A DNA stretch of 45,506 bases from Sergeia podlipaevii (taxonomy: Eukaryota > Euglenozoa > Kinetoplastea > Trypanosomatida > Trypanosomatidae), in NCBI GenBank assembly GCA_030849805.1, contig JASANZ010002102.1, forward strand, positions 1 to 45,506, given 5' to 3'. A program made the translations under genes and the position numbers. Under the pieces are notes generated by a model. That model saw only the letters and a program-made list of their open reading frames with translations. It searched no databases and was not told the origin of the DNA. This document shows, piece by piece, positions 34,766-45,445 of the stretch; positions within the stretch are counted from its first letter, which is position 1; each line of letters opens with the position of its first letter.

Positions 34766-36721
34766 AAAAAGTTTGTGTAAACGTTCTCCCAATGTGCGGA
34801 GTGTCACTAATAGCAAGCTGCCAACGTTAGGTAAGTGTAGGAGTTGCTTGTGTTTACAGCAGAATTTCTTTCCTTCTAGAGATGTAAGCGCTTCCTGTAT
34901 TCATGGGATAAAAAAAAAATTCCAAAAGAAAAATAGAAAAAAAAGGGGGGCAACTACATAATCACAATACAGTAAGGCTTCATATCACTCTACATCATAA
35001 AGGCAAAAAAGGGAAAAGAAAAGAAAACTTATGCATGTGAGAGTACATTCTTTATTTGTGTAATTATGTTATATATTTTTGGTTGTTTTTATTGAAGGGA
35101 GGAGAGGAATCCTCTACTGTTTGTACAAATGTAGATGAAAAAAAAAAAGATGTGGAACTATTGAAGCCGCGCTCCGTAACACACAAGAAAATGGCACGCA
35201 CAAAGCGTGCCAACGGAAAAGTAAAACGCTTAGCTGAGATTGTCTTTCTCTCTCTTGTGTGCAAGTGCGTTTAGGTGATGTTAAATGTGATTACACGCCA
35301 TTCTCATATGTTTTGATGCTTTGCTTTCAGAAACAGGAGGAAAAATCCTCCAGTGAAGCACGTAAAAAAAAAAAAAATTGAAAGGATATAAACATAGTAA
35401 GCAGCAACGTGTCTTATTTCGTAAAACAGCGTAGAGGGAAGAATATTACCCTCCAATCAGATCTACTTCACACCCTCCATGTGAATAAAAAGTATGTCAT
35501 ATACAAAGCGAGGCATATGCGCCAAAAAGAAAAATTGTATTGTACCCCTATCCTATTGGCACACAATGAACACACACACACACACACCATACACTTCTCA
35601 TATATATATATATCCGTAAATATGTATATATAACGACATGCAAATGTACAGGCAGCAACCTTAAGCTCCGCGACGCTACGACAGTAATTGCTAGCCTAAA
35701 GCAAGATAATAATAAAATATAAAAAAAGCAACCAATATACACCAACAAGGAAAGAAACACCAAAGAAAAGATAAACTAGCAAGAAAAAAAAAATTAATTT
35801 CGTGCAAACCATTAAAAAAAAAAAAGTGGCAAACAAGCAAACAACACACGCAAAAAAAAAGTCTACATATATTTATCTTTTTATTTATCCATTTACAGCT
35901 CGCAAACAAGCTATGCGCAACAGCATCAAGTCTTTCAGTACCACTTTAAAATAGAAAGATGAAAAAAGGGAGAGAGAACCAAAATCAAAACCAAAGAAAG
36001 AATGAATACAAAATAAAAAAAATATCTATTATATATCATCGAACAAACATGTAGAGCACAGGACAATATATTAGTATCAGCAGTAAAAAAAGAAAAAGAA
36101 AAGGGGTTACGGTGCGCAACCGCACGTACGTGCAAACAGATATGCTTACGTGACGTTTACAAATCAGATTACCAAATATATATATATAACGAGGTACAAG
36201 CAAGGTTTATCGCAGCAACAACGAAAAAAAAGTGTCCAATATAGTTAAAAACAAACTATATATATATATCCCTGCAATGCTCCTCCATTTTATGCACTAG
36301 TGATGCAGTTTACAAAACAGTAAGAAAGTAACTCTCTCTCTTTCTCTCTTCTTCTTTAAAGAGGAATCAGAGAGCCTTCTCGTCATCTGCAAAACTCGGA
36401 AAAGACGTTTAAAAAAAAAAGCGCACACTATGCACATGAGCACTGTATCTTTAGAGAAGAGTTTCACTAGTATAAGTACGTTTTAAATAACAATAAAAAC
36501 AGTAATAGTAATAACACTATACATATTCAGTTATCTTAGTTTGTTTAGTTGCATGTTTGAAACTATTTCTTTACGTGTCGCGTGTAAGGACAAAAAGAAA
36601 AGTGCGCATTCGCTCACGTGTATTCATTAAAAGGCAAAAAAAAAAATTGAAATATTGTGTCTTTAGCAGCCTACACAATCATTCAGACTACCACGATTGC
36701 ACATCTTCGCAAAACAACAGC

Positions 36722-36735
36722 AATAATAATAATAA
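36722..36735. repeat. short AAT repeat in the CCCH-gene 3'UTR
   Basis: Four AAT units on the plus strand, AUU units on the transcript, about 630 nt 3' of the stop codon. Confidence 0.7.
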
Positions 36736-36789
36736 CTAACAAGAGCCCCCCGGGTCACATATAATGCTCATCAACTTCCAAAAAAAAAT

Positions 36790-36855
36790 ACATACACACG
36801 CACATATACACACACACACATACACACGCACACACACACACACACATGCACACAC
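36790..36855. repeat. CA-rich microsatellite block
   Basis: CA units with TA and CG interruptions over about 65 bp. The transcript reads UG repeats. Confidence 0.9.
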
Positions 36856-37364
36856 TTCAACAAAAAAGGGGTGGTTTAAGCAACATATGCAATATCTTAC
36901 GCCAGTAAACGTGCATGCGTCGTAAATGGTAGTAAGAAAGAACGAAGCACCATCACATATATCTCAACGACTGACAAAAAAAAAAACACACACGCAAAGG
37001 CAAAAAAAAAAAAAAGAATATGAAAATAAAATCGTTCACCCATAAAAATATAAATATATTAAGAATATTCTTTTTGTCTATTCTCTTCTCATTATGCCGA
37101 TGTGTAGGTACTTAAGACATCAATGATAGCACACATATAGATGAAAACAAAATTCCATGTAAAGCAGTCGCGGCAGCCGAAAAAAAAAAAAAAGCATATA
37201 AAGTGGGTTTTCCTTACGTTTATATATAACCTCGTTACAAGTAGACAGTTCGGAAAGAGAAAGAAAAGCATAAATGTAAATATAAACGGAGACACATATG
37301 CATGATAAACCGTACTCGTGCTAAAGTGGTACAGCAAAAGTAGTGGGGGATCGTGCAAGTCCAT

Positions 37365-39002
37365 CTATCTTCCATGAAGCGAGACTACCTGAAAAGCAGC
37401 ATTATCAACCTGAACCTGAGGTACAGTGCCAATAATTCTGCCGTTGGGGTCTACAAGGAGGAACTCGGCATTAGATACGGGCATAGTGCTGTTACCAAGC
37501 ACAGTCACAAGCTGCTGCTGCTGTGGCGGCTGTTCATGCTGTATCAAAGGGCGTAGAACTGCTGGTTGTCGTGTGGTGTCGTTACCTAGGGCCTGCATCG
37601 CATATACTAGCTGCTGCTGCTGGACCTGTGGACGCATCGTATCCGCTGAGCACACTGAAGGATACAGAGATGGAGTTACGACGTACTGCACCTGCTGGCT
37701 CTGCTGTGGCTGGCTAGGGGTTACTATTTGGACAGTTTGGTACTGCACGAGCTGCGCAACGTGCCGGGCTTCCGGCACCACCTGCTGGCAATTCCCCCCT
37801 TCTTGGAGAAAGAACGGATCCTTCTGCACTTCGGCACGCTCTGTTATGTACTTATCCACGGGAGGTAAAATGGGCGGCATCGTAAGGGACTGCACAAGGG
37901 GCTTGCCTGCTTGGTAAAATATCCTGCCTTCGCCGTATTGCTCAGCAGTATTTGTGCCTCGCACTGGCACCCCGTGTGTCGCTGCTACTGCCGGTGCCAT
38001 TGGTGACGGTAGCTGACGTACCATCGTAGCGGGCGGACTGGGCTTCTGCCGTTGAGCGAGGACCTGTGCAGAGCGGGGAGCTGGCACGTGCTTGACAGCA
38101 GCGGTAGAAAGCTGCGCCTGCAGACGCGACCTAGGTGCCGGTGGAGCAGACACAGCGCCGCCTACATGCTTTTGATGATGTTGAAACTTTTGATGCTCCT
38201 GCTGCTGCGCGTGCTTCAAAGTCTGGTTATGCTGCAGCGGAGGAGGTGGGTTGCGTGAGGTGAACTGACAAATGCCTGCATCACTGTTGGAAGTAACAGA
38301 TCCGTGAGCTTCGTGTGCTGCGCTGCTACGCAGTGATTGTGTATCTATGTGAATAGGCGTTTGGTTGCGCTCCATGCAATCCGATATAAGGTCTTGTGCG
38401 GGGCTATCCTGTAAAGATGAACCGCGTGCCGCCGTTTTGTTGCTGAAAGGAGTGTTTGACGAGTTGAATGACTGTATGTGCCACGAAGGCGGCACAGTTG
38501 ACGCATCCGGCTGCTGCTTGTATGCCGTCTCGTCGAAAGAGAACTCCTGCTGCCACACTGCGGACGAACCATCTGTGGTGTTGCCAAGTGTACTGACAGT
38601 ACCAGAGTAAATTGTATTGCTACTTGACTGAGGTCTTGGAGTGTGATACACGGGACTCCCATTTGGCTCAGAATCACAGTATAGCACACGTGGTGAAGGC
38701 AGTGCATGCAGAACTGGCTCAGCCGCCTCCCTCGTATTACCTAAACACGACTTCGCAGGGCCTCCCCTTGGTGGATCCGGCGATGCCGCCTTGTAATTGG
38801 CCACGCGGCCGCTAATATAGAACCCACCAGACACATCAACGCCATCCGGTGCTTCCTGGGTTAGGTCGTGCGAGAAGGGGCACCGCTCACCCTTCATGCA
38901 TCCGCCCATGGCAAAGAAGGTACATATCGGCCGACCAGAAAAAGGGGTATTGTCGCCATACGCTCCCTGCATTGACCGTATCCCTTCTGTTGTAATAATC
39001 AT
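37365..39002 (-). CDS. single CCCH zinc-finger protein with Gln-rich tail, probable mRNA-binding regulator
   Basis: The 545-aa protein has one CCCH finger near the N-terminus: C27-x7-C35-x5-C41-x3-H45 (ICTFFAMGGCMKGERCPFSH), the type that binds single-stranded RNA. Trypanosomatids use many such ZC3H proteins to set mRNA stability and translation. A short domain after it (DGVDVSGGFYISGRVANY) may be structured. The rest is low-complexity and probably disordered: Ser/Asn/Thr-rich to about 250, then Gln-, His- and Pro-rich segments (QQQEHQKFQHHQKH, PSQPQQSQQVQYVV), ending in a hydrophobic patch (AEFLLVDPNGRIIGTVPQVQ). I see no MKT1-binding HNPY motif. The ATG at 39002 is first in frame. I cannot give a ZC3H number. 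Confidence 0.85.
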   Translation of the reverse strand: MIITTEGIRSMQGAYGDNTPFSGRPICTFFAMGGCMKGERCPFSHDLTQEAPDGVDVSGGFYISGRVANYKAASPDPPRGGPAKSCLGNTREAAEPVLHALPSPRVLYCDSEPNGSPVYHTPRPQSSSNTIYSGTVSTLGNTTDGSSAVWQQEFSFDETAYKQQPDASTVPPSWHIQSFNSSNTPFSNKTAARGSSLQDSPAQDLISDCMERNQTPIHIDTQSLRSSAAHEAHGSVTSNSDAGICQFTSRNPPPPLQHNQTLKHAQQQEHQKFQHHQKHVGGAVSAPPAPRSRLQAQLSTAAVKHVPAPRSAQVLAQRQKPSPPATMVRQLPSPMAPAVAATHGVPVRGTNTAEQYGEGRIFYQAGKPLVQSLTMPPILPPVDKYITERAEVQKDPFFLQEGGNCQQVVPEARHVAQLVQYQTVQIVTPSQPQQSQQVQYVVTPSLYPSVCSADTMRPQVQQQQLVYAMQALGNDTTRQPAVLRPLIQHEQPPQQQQLVTVLGNSTMPVSNAEFLLVDPNGRIIGTVPQVQVDNAAFQVVSLHGR

Positions 39003-39164
39003 GCAGAGCGCACGTGAGTATGTGAGGAATGCGCAGGAGCCGCTTTTTTTTTTTTCGTTCCTTCCTCGTACTACTGTTTCTTTCTCTCCTCCCTTTATTG
39101 ATTCAAAACGTCCACACTCGATTCAGCAAATGTAGCCCCACGCTAATATATAGGAATATATCGC

Positions 39165-39235
39165 CTTTAAAAAATGGAGCCCAAAAGAAATATACGTCCA
39201 GCAAGCGCAATATAAAAAAATAATAAAAGAGTAAT
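39165..39235 (-). promoter_or_regulatory. predicted spliced-leader acceptor, CCCH-finger gene
   Basis: T-rich coding strand (CTCTTTTATTATTTTTTTAT; ATTTCTTTTGGG; CCATTTTTTAAAG) suggests AG at 39166-39165 and a 162-nt 5'UTR with no ATG. Several AGs compete, so this is tentative. Confidence 0.3.
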
Positions 39236-40514
39236 GCAATAAACAAGCCCCTTCTACTGCTCGCGATTCAGCTTTAAAACAACGTATGTGTGCTACTTTT
39301 CTTGTGGTCCTTTGATATATCAGAGTCTCCTCTATTCGTTTTTAAATACTTTTTGTGATGTAAAACGAATTGATTAACTATATGTTGCACGCAAATGTGG
39401 GAAAGCACAAGCAACGCAGCTTATTCAGGCCAAATATATATATATAAAAGTGAAACTTTGCGCACGAAAGTCCGCAAAAAAAAAGAAGACAAAAAAAAAA
39501 CTTACGCAACGTTAAATGAATTCAAGTCTATATTTTTCTTGTAAAGCAAACTATCGATTAGAGCGATTGTCAGCCGCGCGGCGCTCAAAAAAAAAAAAAA
39601 AAAAATACAAGATAAAGGCGGTGAACCTACACCCTCAATCGCTACAACTTGGCGCTTCACAAAGGTATTTCTTTTACGAAAAAAAACTTAGAATGTACTA
39701 CTACACGTTTCGTCTGCCCTTCGATTCGTTAAAAAAAAAAAGAAAACAGAAAAAAAAATGGTATTGAAAAAAAAAGAGAAAGCTTTTTAAAAACAAAACG
39801 CAGTATGAAGCTAGACGGGTCTCTTTTCTGATAGGAAACGAATAGATAGATATACGCACTTCTATCCATTGGTGTCATTTTTGTTATATATTAGTAATAT
39901 TTTTGTTTGTGCCACTTTGTTTCCCTTTTAGGGACGCATTCACAAAAAAAGGTAAATCAAAGTGGAAAGCCGCAATTAGCATACATGTTTCCACATGGTG
40001 AATTCTTTTTCTTTTTGCTATACTCGTGGCTCCCATCGCACACTACACCTAGCGCCTCGCCTGCATAAATTACATTTGATGAAAGTACAATATAAAAAAA
40101 AAAAAATTAATTAAAAAAAATAGTATAACGCGCACACGACTCCAGTAAATGAACAAAAAGGAAAAAAAAAGAGGTGATCGAAAACGGTAGTAACAAACGA
40201 AAGATTTAGGAGGAAAAACGTGTGTCGCCGTTGGATCTTGGGTGAAACTGTAACTACATCAGCAAAAAAGAACAAACAGGTGTCTACATGTAAGAATCTA
40301 CTACTACAACAACAACAAGCACTCCTTGTTTGCTAATCCTCATCCCCCACCCCTCCCCTCTTCCCTCCCCATACACGCAGAAAGTATAATATGTCTAGCA
40401 CAAGCCACGAAAGAATAAGGGTAAAGTAAGAAGGAAGGGAGGAAACTGTGCTGCCGAAACTTATTTCTGGAATTGAATGTACACACGGCACCACATGCAC
40501 TCAAAAAGTAAAGA

Positions 40515-40538
40515 AATAATAATAATAATAATAATAAA
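40515..40538. repeat. (AAT)n microsatellite, (AUU)n on the transcript
   Basis: Seven to eight AAT units about 300 nt 3' of the EF-hand stop codon, thus in its predicted 3'UTR. Confidence 0.95.
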
Positions 40539-40835
40539 TCTGGCAAGCAAAGAAAAAAAAAAAGAAATCATAAGTTTCCAGAAAAGTGGTTCTGCACGTG
40601 CTTTATAAATACGTATATGTTTATGATGAGTCTACAGCACGCTGGTGCAAAGAAACAAAGAGAGAAGGAACAACGAAAAAAAAAAAGCAAAGTGACTGTT
40701 TCGCAATAAGGCACACCTCCCTTCTTTTCAACAGAACACATATAAACGCACACAAACATACACACACACGCGTGATAGACGCAGCGCGTACTCACCACTA
40801 CAAGAAATAGGGGCAAAAAAAAAACAAAGGAAATC

Positions 40836-43178
40836 TTACATGCGCACACGCTGCAACATCAAAACACAAAACTCATTAAAAAACACTTTGTCCTTGTTGT
40901 GTGAATAGCGGCCGAAACGCGAGTCAATATCTTCTTTCGTTGGCTCCAAGCCATACTGCTCCATGCTGGCATACACCTGCTTGAACCACTCTCGGTCCAG
41001 ATAGCCGCGGTTCTCTGTATCGTATTTCCTGAAGAGAGCGCGGAGCTCCTCCTCAAAGAGGGCGTCGTAGCAACTATCATACGCCTGCCGGACATATGTG
41101 CGCATCACGGTCGGCATCTTCGCTATCTCGCCGTCCGTATTAGAGCTATGTGTGGAAACATTTGCGGCAATCAGTGCCCCGCTGTTGCTCGCATCACCAC
41201 CATGTGCGGCAGCCTCCACGTCTGAGGCATTCTGTGGTGCGGCAGCGCTCGTGTCAAGGTTAGACTGTATCTCATCTTCATCCGTAGAGCCGTCAGGCCC
41301 CACGTCTGTCTCTGCTTCGCTATGTACAGCGTTGTTGTTGTTGTTGTTGTCCCCGCCTGTGAGCACGCCTTCGTCGGCTGCATGAGTGGCGGTGTCAGAG
41401 AGCGCGGTATCATTTGCGCTGAGATGAAGGCTCGAGACGTCTTGCAGACGCACCGACGCCGCTTGCACAGCAGGGTGGCCGTTCTTTCCGCGCACGGAAA
41501 CGGGTACCTCCTCATAGCTGGAGGATGCCTCACCGTCGCTGTGAACGCCACTACTGCTCTCAATGTTCTGCTTGATGCTATCCAGCGCAATGGGGGGCAC
41601 CACAATCTGCTGCGCTGCTACCTCAACTTCTTCAGCCTCCCCCTTCGTCTCTTGCTCCACCTCCTCTCCAGCGGCGGTGGTAGCTATGGTCTCCTCGCTC
41701 TTGAGCTCTGGGGGCACCTGCACCCACACACGGCGACCGTCATCTTGCACAGCGGTGAACTTGGCCAGCGCCTGTGCGCTCAGCGCCTCTGCTCGACCCT
41801 GATCCTCCGGGAACGCGGCACGAACCGCCTCTACGACGGAGCTTTCATCCACGGCGGCGCCTTGCTCGGGCTCCAGAGAAGCCAGAGAGGCCGCCACACG
41901 CGCCAGATCTGCGTCACTTGGCGCGAGAGAGTGATCGTTGGGTGTGCGCCAGGTGCTCACCACCTCAGGCGGAATCACACCGGGGCCCTCCACGAAGCTG
42001 CGAATAAATTCCTCAAGTGAAAGACGGCCACTGTCGTGCGTCTCAGCGCCGACAACGATGGCGGTCATGACGGTGGCGAGAGTCTCGTCATCCCACTCAG
42101 AGAAGCTTCCCTGGAAGACCTCTGTGAGCACAGCCACCATCTCTGCTCTGTCAAGATACCCATCGCCATTGCTGTCGAGGTCCTCGAACACCATCACGAG
42201 TTGGTCCAGCTCGCCGGACTCATGCATCTGCTGGAGCCTCTCGCAACTTGCCCGCACCTTCTCGTGGGCAGCAGCAACAGGGATTTGCATAAGAGACATG
42301 TTCTGCAGGAACCCACGAATAAACTCAGACACAGAGAGACGGCCATTCTTCTTGCGATCAGCTGTGACCATAATGAGGTCACACAGGTCACGAATCTGAT
42401 TCTTATCCTCGACACTGTTGGACAGACTTTCCCAAAGTGCGCTGTACAGATCAACAAAGTCTACATAGCCGTCGTTGTTCTTATCCAGCACGGCAAACGC
42501 CTCACGGAGCACCTGTGTCTCCTCCTCCGTCAACTCACGCACGCCAGAATTCCCACCGCGGCTCTCGAGAAAAGCGGCTGGTAGCACGCCTTGGTCTTCC
42601 TGAAAGCTGCGGATAAACTCGGAAAGGGAAAGTTTTCCATCCCTATCGGCGTCGGCGCTGGCCATCACGACGGTAACGATCTCCTGAAAGTTGGCATCCG
42701 TGAGATCGGGGAACTTCTCGCTGAGGTTGGTGCGCAGCGCGGTTTCAAGCTCCGCGGCGTCCACGTAGCCGTCCTCGTTGACGTCGATCAAGCGAAAGTT
42801 CTCCTGCAGGGTGGAGATCTCCTCGTCGGTCAAGCGGATGCGAACCAACGAGACGCAGTTGTTAATGACCTCAGCAGGGACCACACCAGGGCCATCTGCA
42901 AAGGACATAAGAAACTCAGTGAGGCTGAGGCGGTTGTCCTTGTCCTTGTCCGCAACTGAAAAGAGTGGTGTGAGGTATTCAAGCAGCGGAGGGAAGCGCT
43001 CCGCGCCGACGCACTCGGCTACCTTGTTCATCATTTCATTCTTGCTGACAAAGCCATCGCTATCCTTGTCCATAAAAATAAAGGCGTCGCGGAGCATGTC
43101 AATCTCTTCTGGCGCTAGTGCCCTCAAAATGGCCGCCACCTGCGGATCTACTTCGATCTCTGAACCCTCTTGAGACAT
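40836..43178 (-). CDS. multi-EF-hand calcium-binding protein, 780 aa
   Basis: Four paired EF-hand modules of about 95-103 residues fill residues 20-405. Loops begin near 37 (DKDSDGFVSKNE), 77 (DKDKDNRLSLTE), 132 (DVNEDGYVDAAE), 176 (DADRDGKLSLSE), 232 (DKNNDGYVDFVD), 274 (DRKKNGRLSVSE), 335 (DSNGDGYLDRAE) and 379 (ETHDSGRLSLEE). Loops 1-5 and 7 keep calcium ligands; loop 6 has Lys at position 3 and loop 8 lacks the first Asp. Each module ends with a similar FIRSF-x-EG-x-GV-x-P stretch, which shows internal duplication. Residues about 410-695 are acidic, Ser/Ala/Glu-rich, probably disordered, with a short Asn run. A C-terminal pair near 705-780 (YDTENRGYLDREWF; RYSHNKDKVFFNEF) is a degenerate EF-hand unit. 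It is a soluble calcium sensor or buffer with no signal peptide; its target is unknown. Confidence 0.93.
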   Translation of the reverse strand: MSQEGSEIEVDPQVAAILRALAPEEIDMLRDAFIFMDKDSDGFVSKNEMMNKVAECVGAERFPPLLEYLTPLFSVADKDKDNRLSLTEFLMSFADGPGVVPAEVINNCVSLVRIRLTDEEISTLQENFRLIDVNEDGYVDAAELETALRTNLSEKFPDLTDANFQEIVTVVMASADADRDGKLSLSEFIRSFQEDQGVLPAAFLESRGGNSGVRELTEEETQVLREAFAVLDKNNDGYVDFVDLYSALWESLSNSVEDKNQIRDLCDLIMVTADRKKNGRLSVSEFIRGFLQNMSLMQIPVAAAHEKVRASCERLQQMHESGELDQLVMVFEDLDSNGDGYLDRAEMVAVLTEVFQGSFSEWDDETLATVMTAIVVGAETHDSGRLSLEEFIRSFVEGPGVIPPEVVSTWRTPNDHSLAPSDADLARVAASLASLEPEQGAAVDESSVVEAVRAAFPEDQGRAEALSAQALAKFTAVQDDGRRVWVQVPPELKSEETIATTAAGEEVEQETKGEAEEVEVAAQQIVVPPIALDSIKQNIESSSGVHSDGEASSSYEEVPVSVRGKNGHPAVQAASVRLQDVSSLHLSANDTALSDTATHAADEGVLTGGDNNNNNNAVHSEAETDVGPDGSTDEDEIQSNLDTSAAAPQNASDVEAAAHGGDASNSGALIAANVSTHSSNTDGEIAKMPTVMRTYVRQAYDSCYDALFEEELRALFRKYDTENRGYLDREWFKQVYASMEQYGLEPTKEDIDSRFGRYSHNKDKVFFNEFCVLMLQRVRM

Positions 43179-43245
43179 CTGGCGCTAGTGTATTTGATGT
43201 CAGAAAAAAAGGTAAATCTTGATACGATACAATAACAAAAAAGAA
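43179..43245 (-). promoter_or_regulatory. predicted spliced-leader acceptor(s), EF-hand gene
   Basis: CCCTCTCCCTTTCTTTTTTG leads to the first AG at 43219-43218 (39-nt 5'UTR). A second tract (CCTTTTTTTCTG) leads to AG at 43186-43185 (6-nt leader) and 43180-43179, directly before the ATG. Confidence 0.45.
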
Positions 43246-43884
43246 AGGGAGAGGGTGGCACGGTCCCCTTGTTGTATTCCACACTTATCTTCTTTTGCGT
43301 TTCTTCCTTTTCGTGGAGAAACAAGGAAAGAAAAAATGGCGCTATATACAAAGACTACTAGAAGCCAAACTAAATACTTGCGTGTGTGTGTGCATGTGCG
43401 ACAGAGAGAGCAGGCAGATATAAAAAAAAAATTCGAAGGAGCAAAACGGAGGATCGAATACATAAGAGAATGTGATATTTAAAAGAAGTCAGATACGATG
43501 GCATTGTGCGCAAAAACAACAAAAAAAAGATAATATAACACATGTGCGCGTGTGTGTGAAGCAACAGCATCACCTGTGTACAGACAAATTGTGGTCAACC
43601 AAAAATGCAAAGCAACAACCATGTGCGAAAGGTTAGCATACGCGCATGCGCTTCCAGCCAACTTCTTCTTCCTCAAGTTCGCGCTCTCAATTTACGACAG
43701 CGAAAGTTCGGCACCTCTCACACACAAAAAAAAAACGTTCATAATGACATAGGTGTCCTCACGAAATCAACAGCAACAACAACAACCGAATGAGAATAAA
43801 ACAGCATTCAAACAGATAAAAGATAAGGTTCAGGCGGCGAGTAATACAAAGATTCAATTTGGCAGCTCTTTTTGCCACCTTGCA

Positions 43885-43909
43885 TTATATATATATATAT
43901 ATATATATA
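43885..43909. repeat. (TA)n microsatellite
   Basis: About twelve TA units, 70 nt 3' of the stop codon of the 321-aa gene. Confidence 0.95.
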
Positions 43910-43977
43910 GTAATACCTCACCACTAGTTACAATTTTTTTTAAAAAAAAAGCAGTAAATGAGGAAAAACAATTGTCG

Positions 43978-44943
43978 CTAACAGTTCTTGAGAGGTGCCA
44001 CAAAGTGCTCAAAATAGTGCAGCATCCACTTTTCAGCAAGCTCCAGGTCCACTTCGATGTGCTCCACTTCATTATCAATAATCTCAGGATCCAGTGGAGA
44101 TGGAAATAGATGAATGAGACATCCACCATAACGATGTCCATTGTCAAACTGGTGGTCCACCACATAGTGCTCTTGTTTGGCAATCACGCACATTACTGCA
44201 AGACGAAGCTTAATGAATTCATAGAGGCACGGTTCAAGATGCGACAAAGGCTTCTTAGGGTCTTCCCGGATGTTAGGAAGACGAGAACGAGGAACCCCCC
44301 TGTGTACTACTATGTCGCACATCAAGTACTGCTGCGCTGTCCGTAGCTGCTTGGTGACGACGAGGTCAACACAGTCCCCCATGTTCAGGTGCGGCGAGTA
44401 CATAATGAGTGGCTCGTACGTTTGTGTACCGTACATGCTCATTCCCATCGCCTGAGCCACCTTGGCCACGCCCAGTGTATAGCGCCGTTCAATGCCAGAG
44501 TACTCCACGCCGTCAGGCATGCGCAGTGGACGCGCGCGCAGTTTGTTCCTCAGCAGCTGCGCGCAGAAAAGCTTCATTTTTCTCATAAGAAAGATCTCCT
44601 CCGCCACCTCCAACTCAGAGCGTCCTGTCTTGAGAGAAATGTACTTGACGCGTTCATCGTCGTTATACTCTTTTGGAAAATAGTGAGTGTAGAGTACATC
44701 GCTAAAGGTAGGTACGTATCGCCCATCCACCGTCATCTCCTGCTTGTACGGGAACCAGCGGATCTGAGCCTCTGTGCGTGCGTTGTAGCCTTCCAAGTAC
44801 CCATGAATGTGGCGTGGAATGCTATTGGAGGACAGCGTCGTGCCTGAGGCTGTCATCATCTTCTTCCAATAGCGAGTGAGAGGATTGTGCTCGAATGCAG
44901 GACTGTCCCACATGGAAAGCCGCACCGACCGCGTCGCACGCAT
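43978..44943 (-). CDS. unrecognised protein, 321 aa, possible mitochondrial import signal
   Basis: I do not recognise a family. The ATG at 44943 gives MRATRSVRLSMWDSPAF, with Arg/Ser and no acid in the first 11 residues, compatible with a short mitochondrial presequence. The body is evenly composed and looks globular, with aromatic-rich stretches (IRWFPYKQEM, VLYTHYFPKEYNDDERVKY), a basic helix (RKMKLFCAQLLRNKLRARPLRM) and a C-terminal part with HYVVDHQFDNGHRYGG and PLDPEIIDNEVEHIEVDLEL. There are no zinc motifs or membrane segments. Such proteins in trypanosomatids are often mitochondrial, for example mitoribosomal or assembly factors, but that is only a guess. The predicted 5'UTR is 6 nt. 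Confidence 0.8.
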   Translation of the reverse strand: MRATRSVRLSMWDSPAFEHNPLTRYWKKMMTASGTTLSSNSIPRHIHGYLEGYNARTEAQIRWFPYKQEMTVDGRYVPTFSDVLYTHYFPKEYNDDERVKYISLKTGRSELEVAEEIFLMRKMKLFCAQLLRNKLRARPLRMPDGVEYSGIERRYTLGVAKVAQAMGMSMYGTQTYEPLIMYSPHLNMGDCVDLVVTKQLRTAQQYLMCDIVVHRGVPRSRLPNIREDPKKPLSHLEPCLYEFIKLRLAVMCVIAKQEHYVVDHQFDNGHRYGGCLIHLFPSPLDPEIIDNEVEHIEVDLELAEKWMLHYFEHFVAPLKNC

Positions 44944-45445
44944 GATTTACTAGGGGTGCAAGTAGAGGAAAGCAAAAAAAAAAAACTAACAAAAAAAAAA
45001 TGAGCTACTAGAAAAAGCTCCCAGGCTACCCAAAAGAAAGTGTGCTCACTTTCCCCCCCCCCCTCTTTTCTTGTACTAAGCAATAGTGGCAGCATAGCAG
45101 TCATAAAAAGAATCCCGCAAAGAAAAAAAAGAAAAGCAGAGAGCAGGAGAAGAGAAACAATAAAAAAAATGAAGCGCATAATGCTTTCCTCACACACACA
45201 CACACACACAGCACTGTGAAAAAGAGAAGGAAATACTGGGTAGATAGCTACAAAAGCTCGATCTCCCCCTTCCTCAATATACCACAATCATCATTCCCTT
45301 CCTCAAACAAAATGCTGAGGAAAGAAAAAGTGGCAAGTCTGATAAGGCAGACCACACTATGCGTGAAGAAGAGTTCCTTTTTTCTTTCTTCTTTTTTAAA
45401 ATAAAAACTAAATCAATTTGTAAAAGGAAACATTGTTCTTCTTCT
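44944..45445. other. spacer 3' of uL6/RPL9
   Basis: These 502 bp contain the acceptor for the 321-aa gene and the uL6 3'UTR. A C run lies at about 45052-45062 and a CA run at 45191-45209. No gene is seen. Confidence 0.6.
44950..44985 (-). promoter_or_regulatory. predicted spliced-leader acceptor, 321-aa gene, very short leader
   Basis: A run of twelve T then GCTTTCCTCTACTTGCACCC is followed by CTAG with AG at 44951-44950. That leaves 6 nt (TAAATC) before the ATG. Confidence 0.6.

Larger units (their letters stand above)
34672..37364. other. long spacer 3' of the CCCH-finger gene (2.7 kb)
   Basis: The second longest gene-free stretch, presumably dominated by the 3'UTR of the zinc-finger gene. 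It has many A runs, TA runs near 35602-35614, 36177-36188 and 36258-36269, AAT units at 36722-36735 and a CA-rich block at 36790-36855. A minus-strand 66-codon frame at 35064-35264 opens without an ATG. No gene is supported. Confidence 0.6.
39003..40835. other. spacer 3' of the EF-hand gene (1.8 kb)
   Basis: It holds the leader of the CCCH gene and the long 3' region of the EF-hand gene. Features are A runs at 39588-39605 and 40094-40106, an AAT microsatellite at 40515-40538 and a CA run near 40755-40770. An 83-codon plus-strand frame at 39516-39767 is lysine-rich low complexity. No gene is seen. Confidence 0.6.
43179..43977. other. spacer between the 321-aa gene and the EF-hand gene
   Basis: These 799 bp contain the EF-hand leader, a TG run near 43383-43394 and the TA microsatellite at 43885-43909, directly 3' of the 321-aa gene. 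No gene is seen. Confidence 0.6.

Noticed and set aside
43108..43190. 13-bp direct repeat tctggcgctagtg at 43108-43120 and 43178-43190 across the EF-hand start
   Set aside because: Short and single; no sign of a mobile element or duplication scar. Probably chance, though both copies hold an AG usable as an acceptor.
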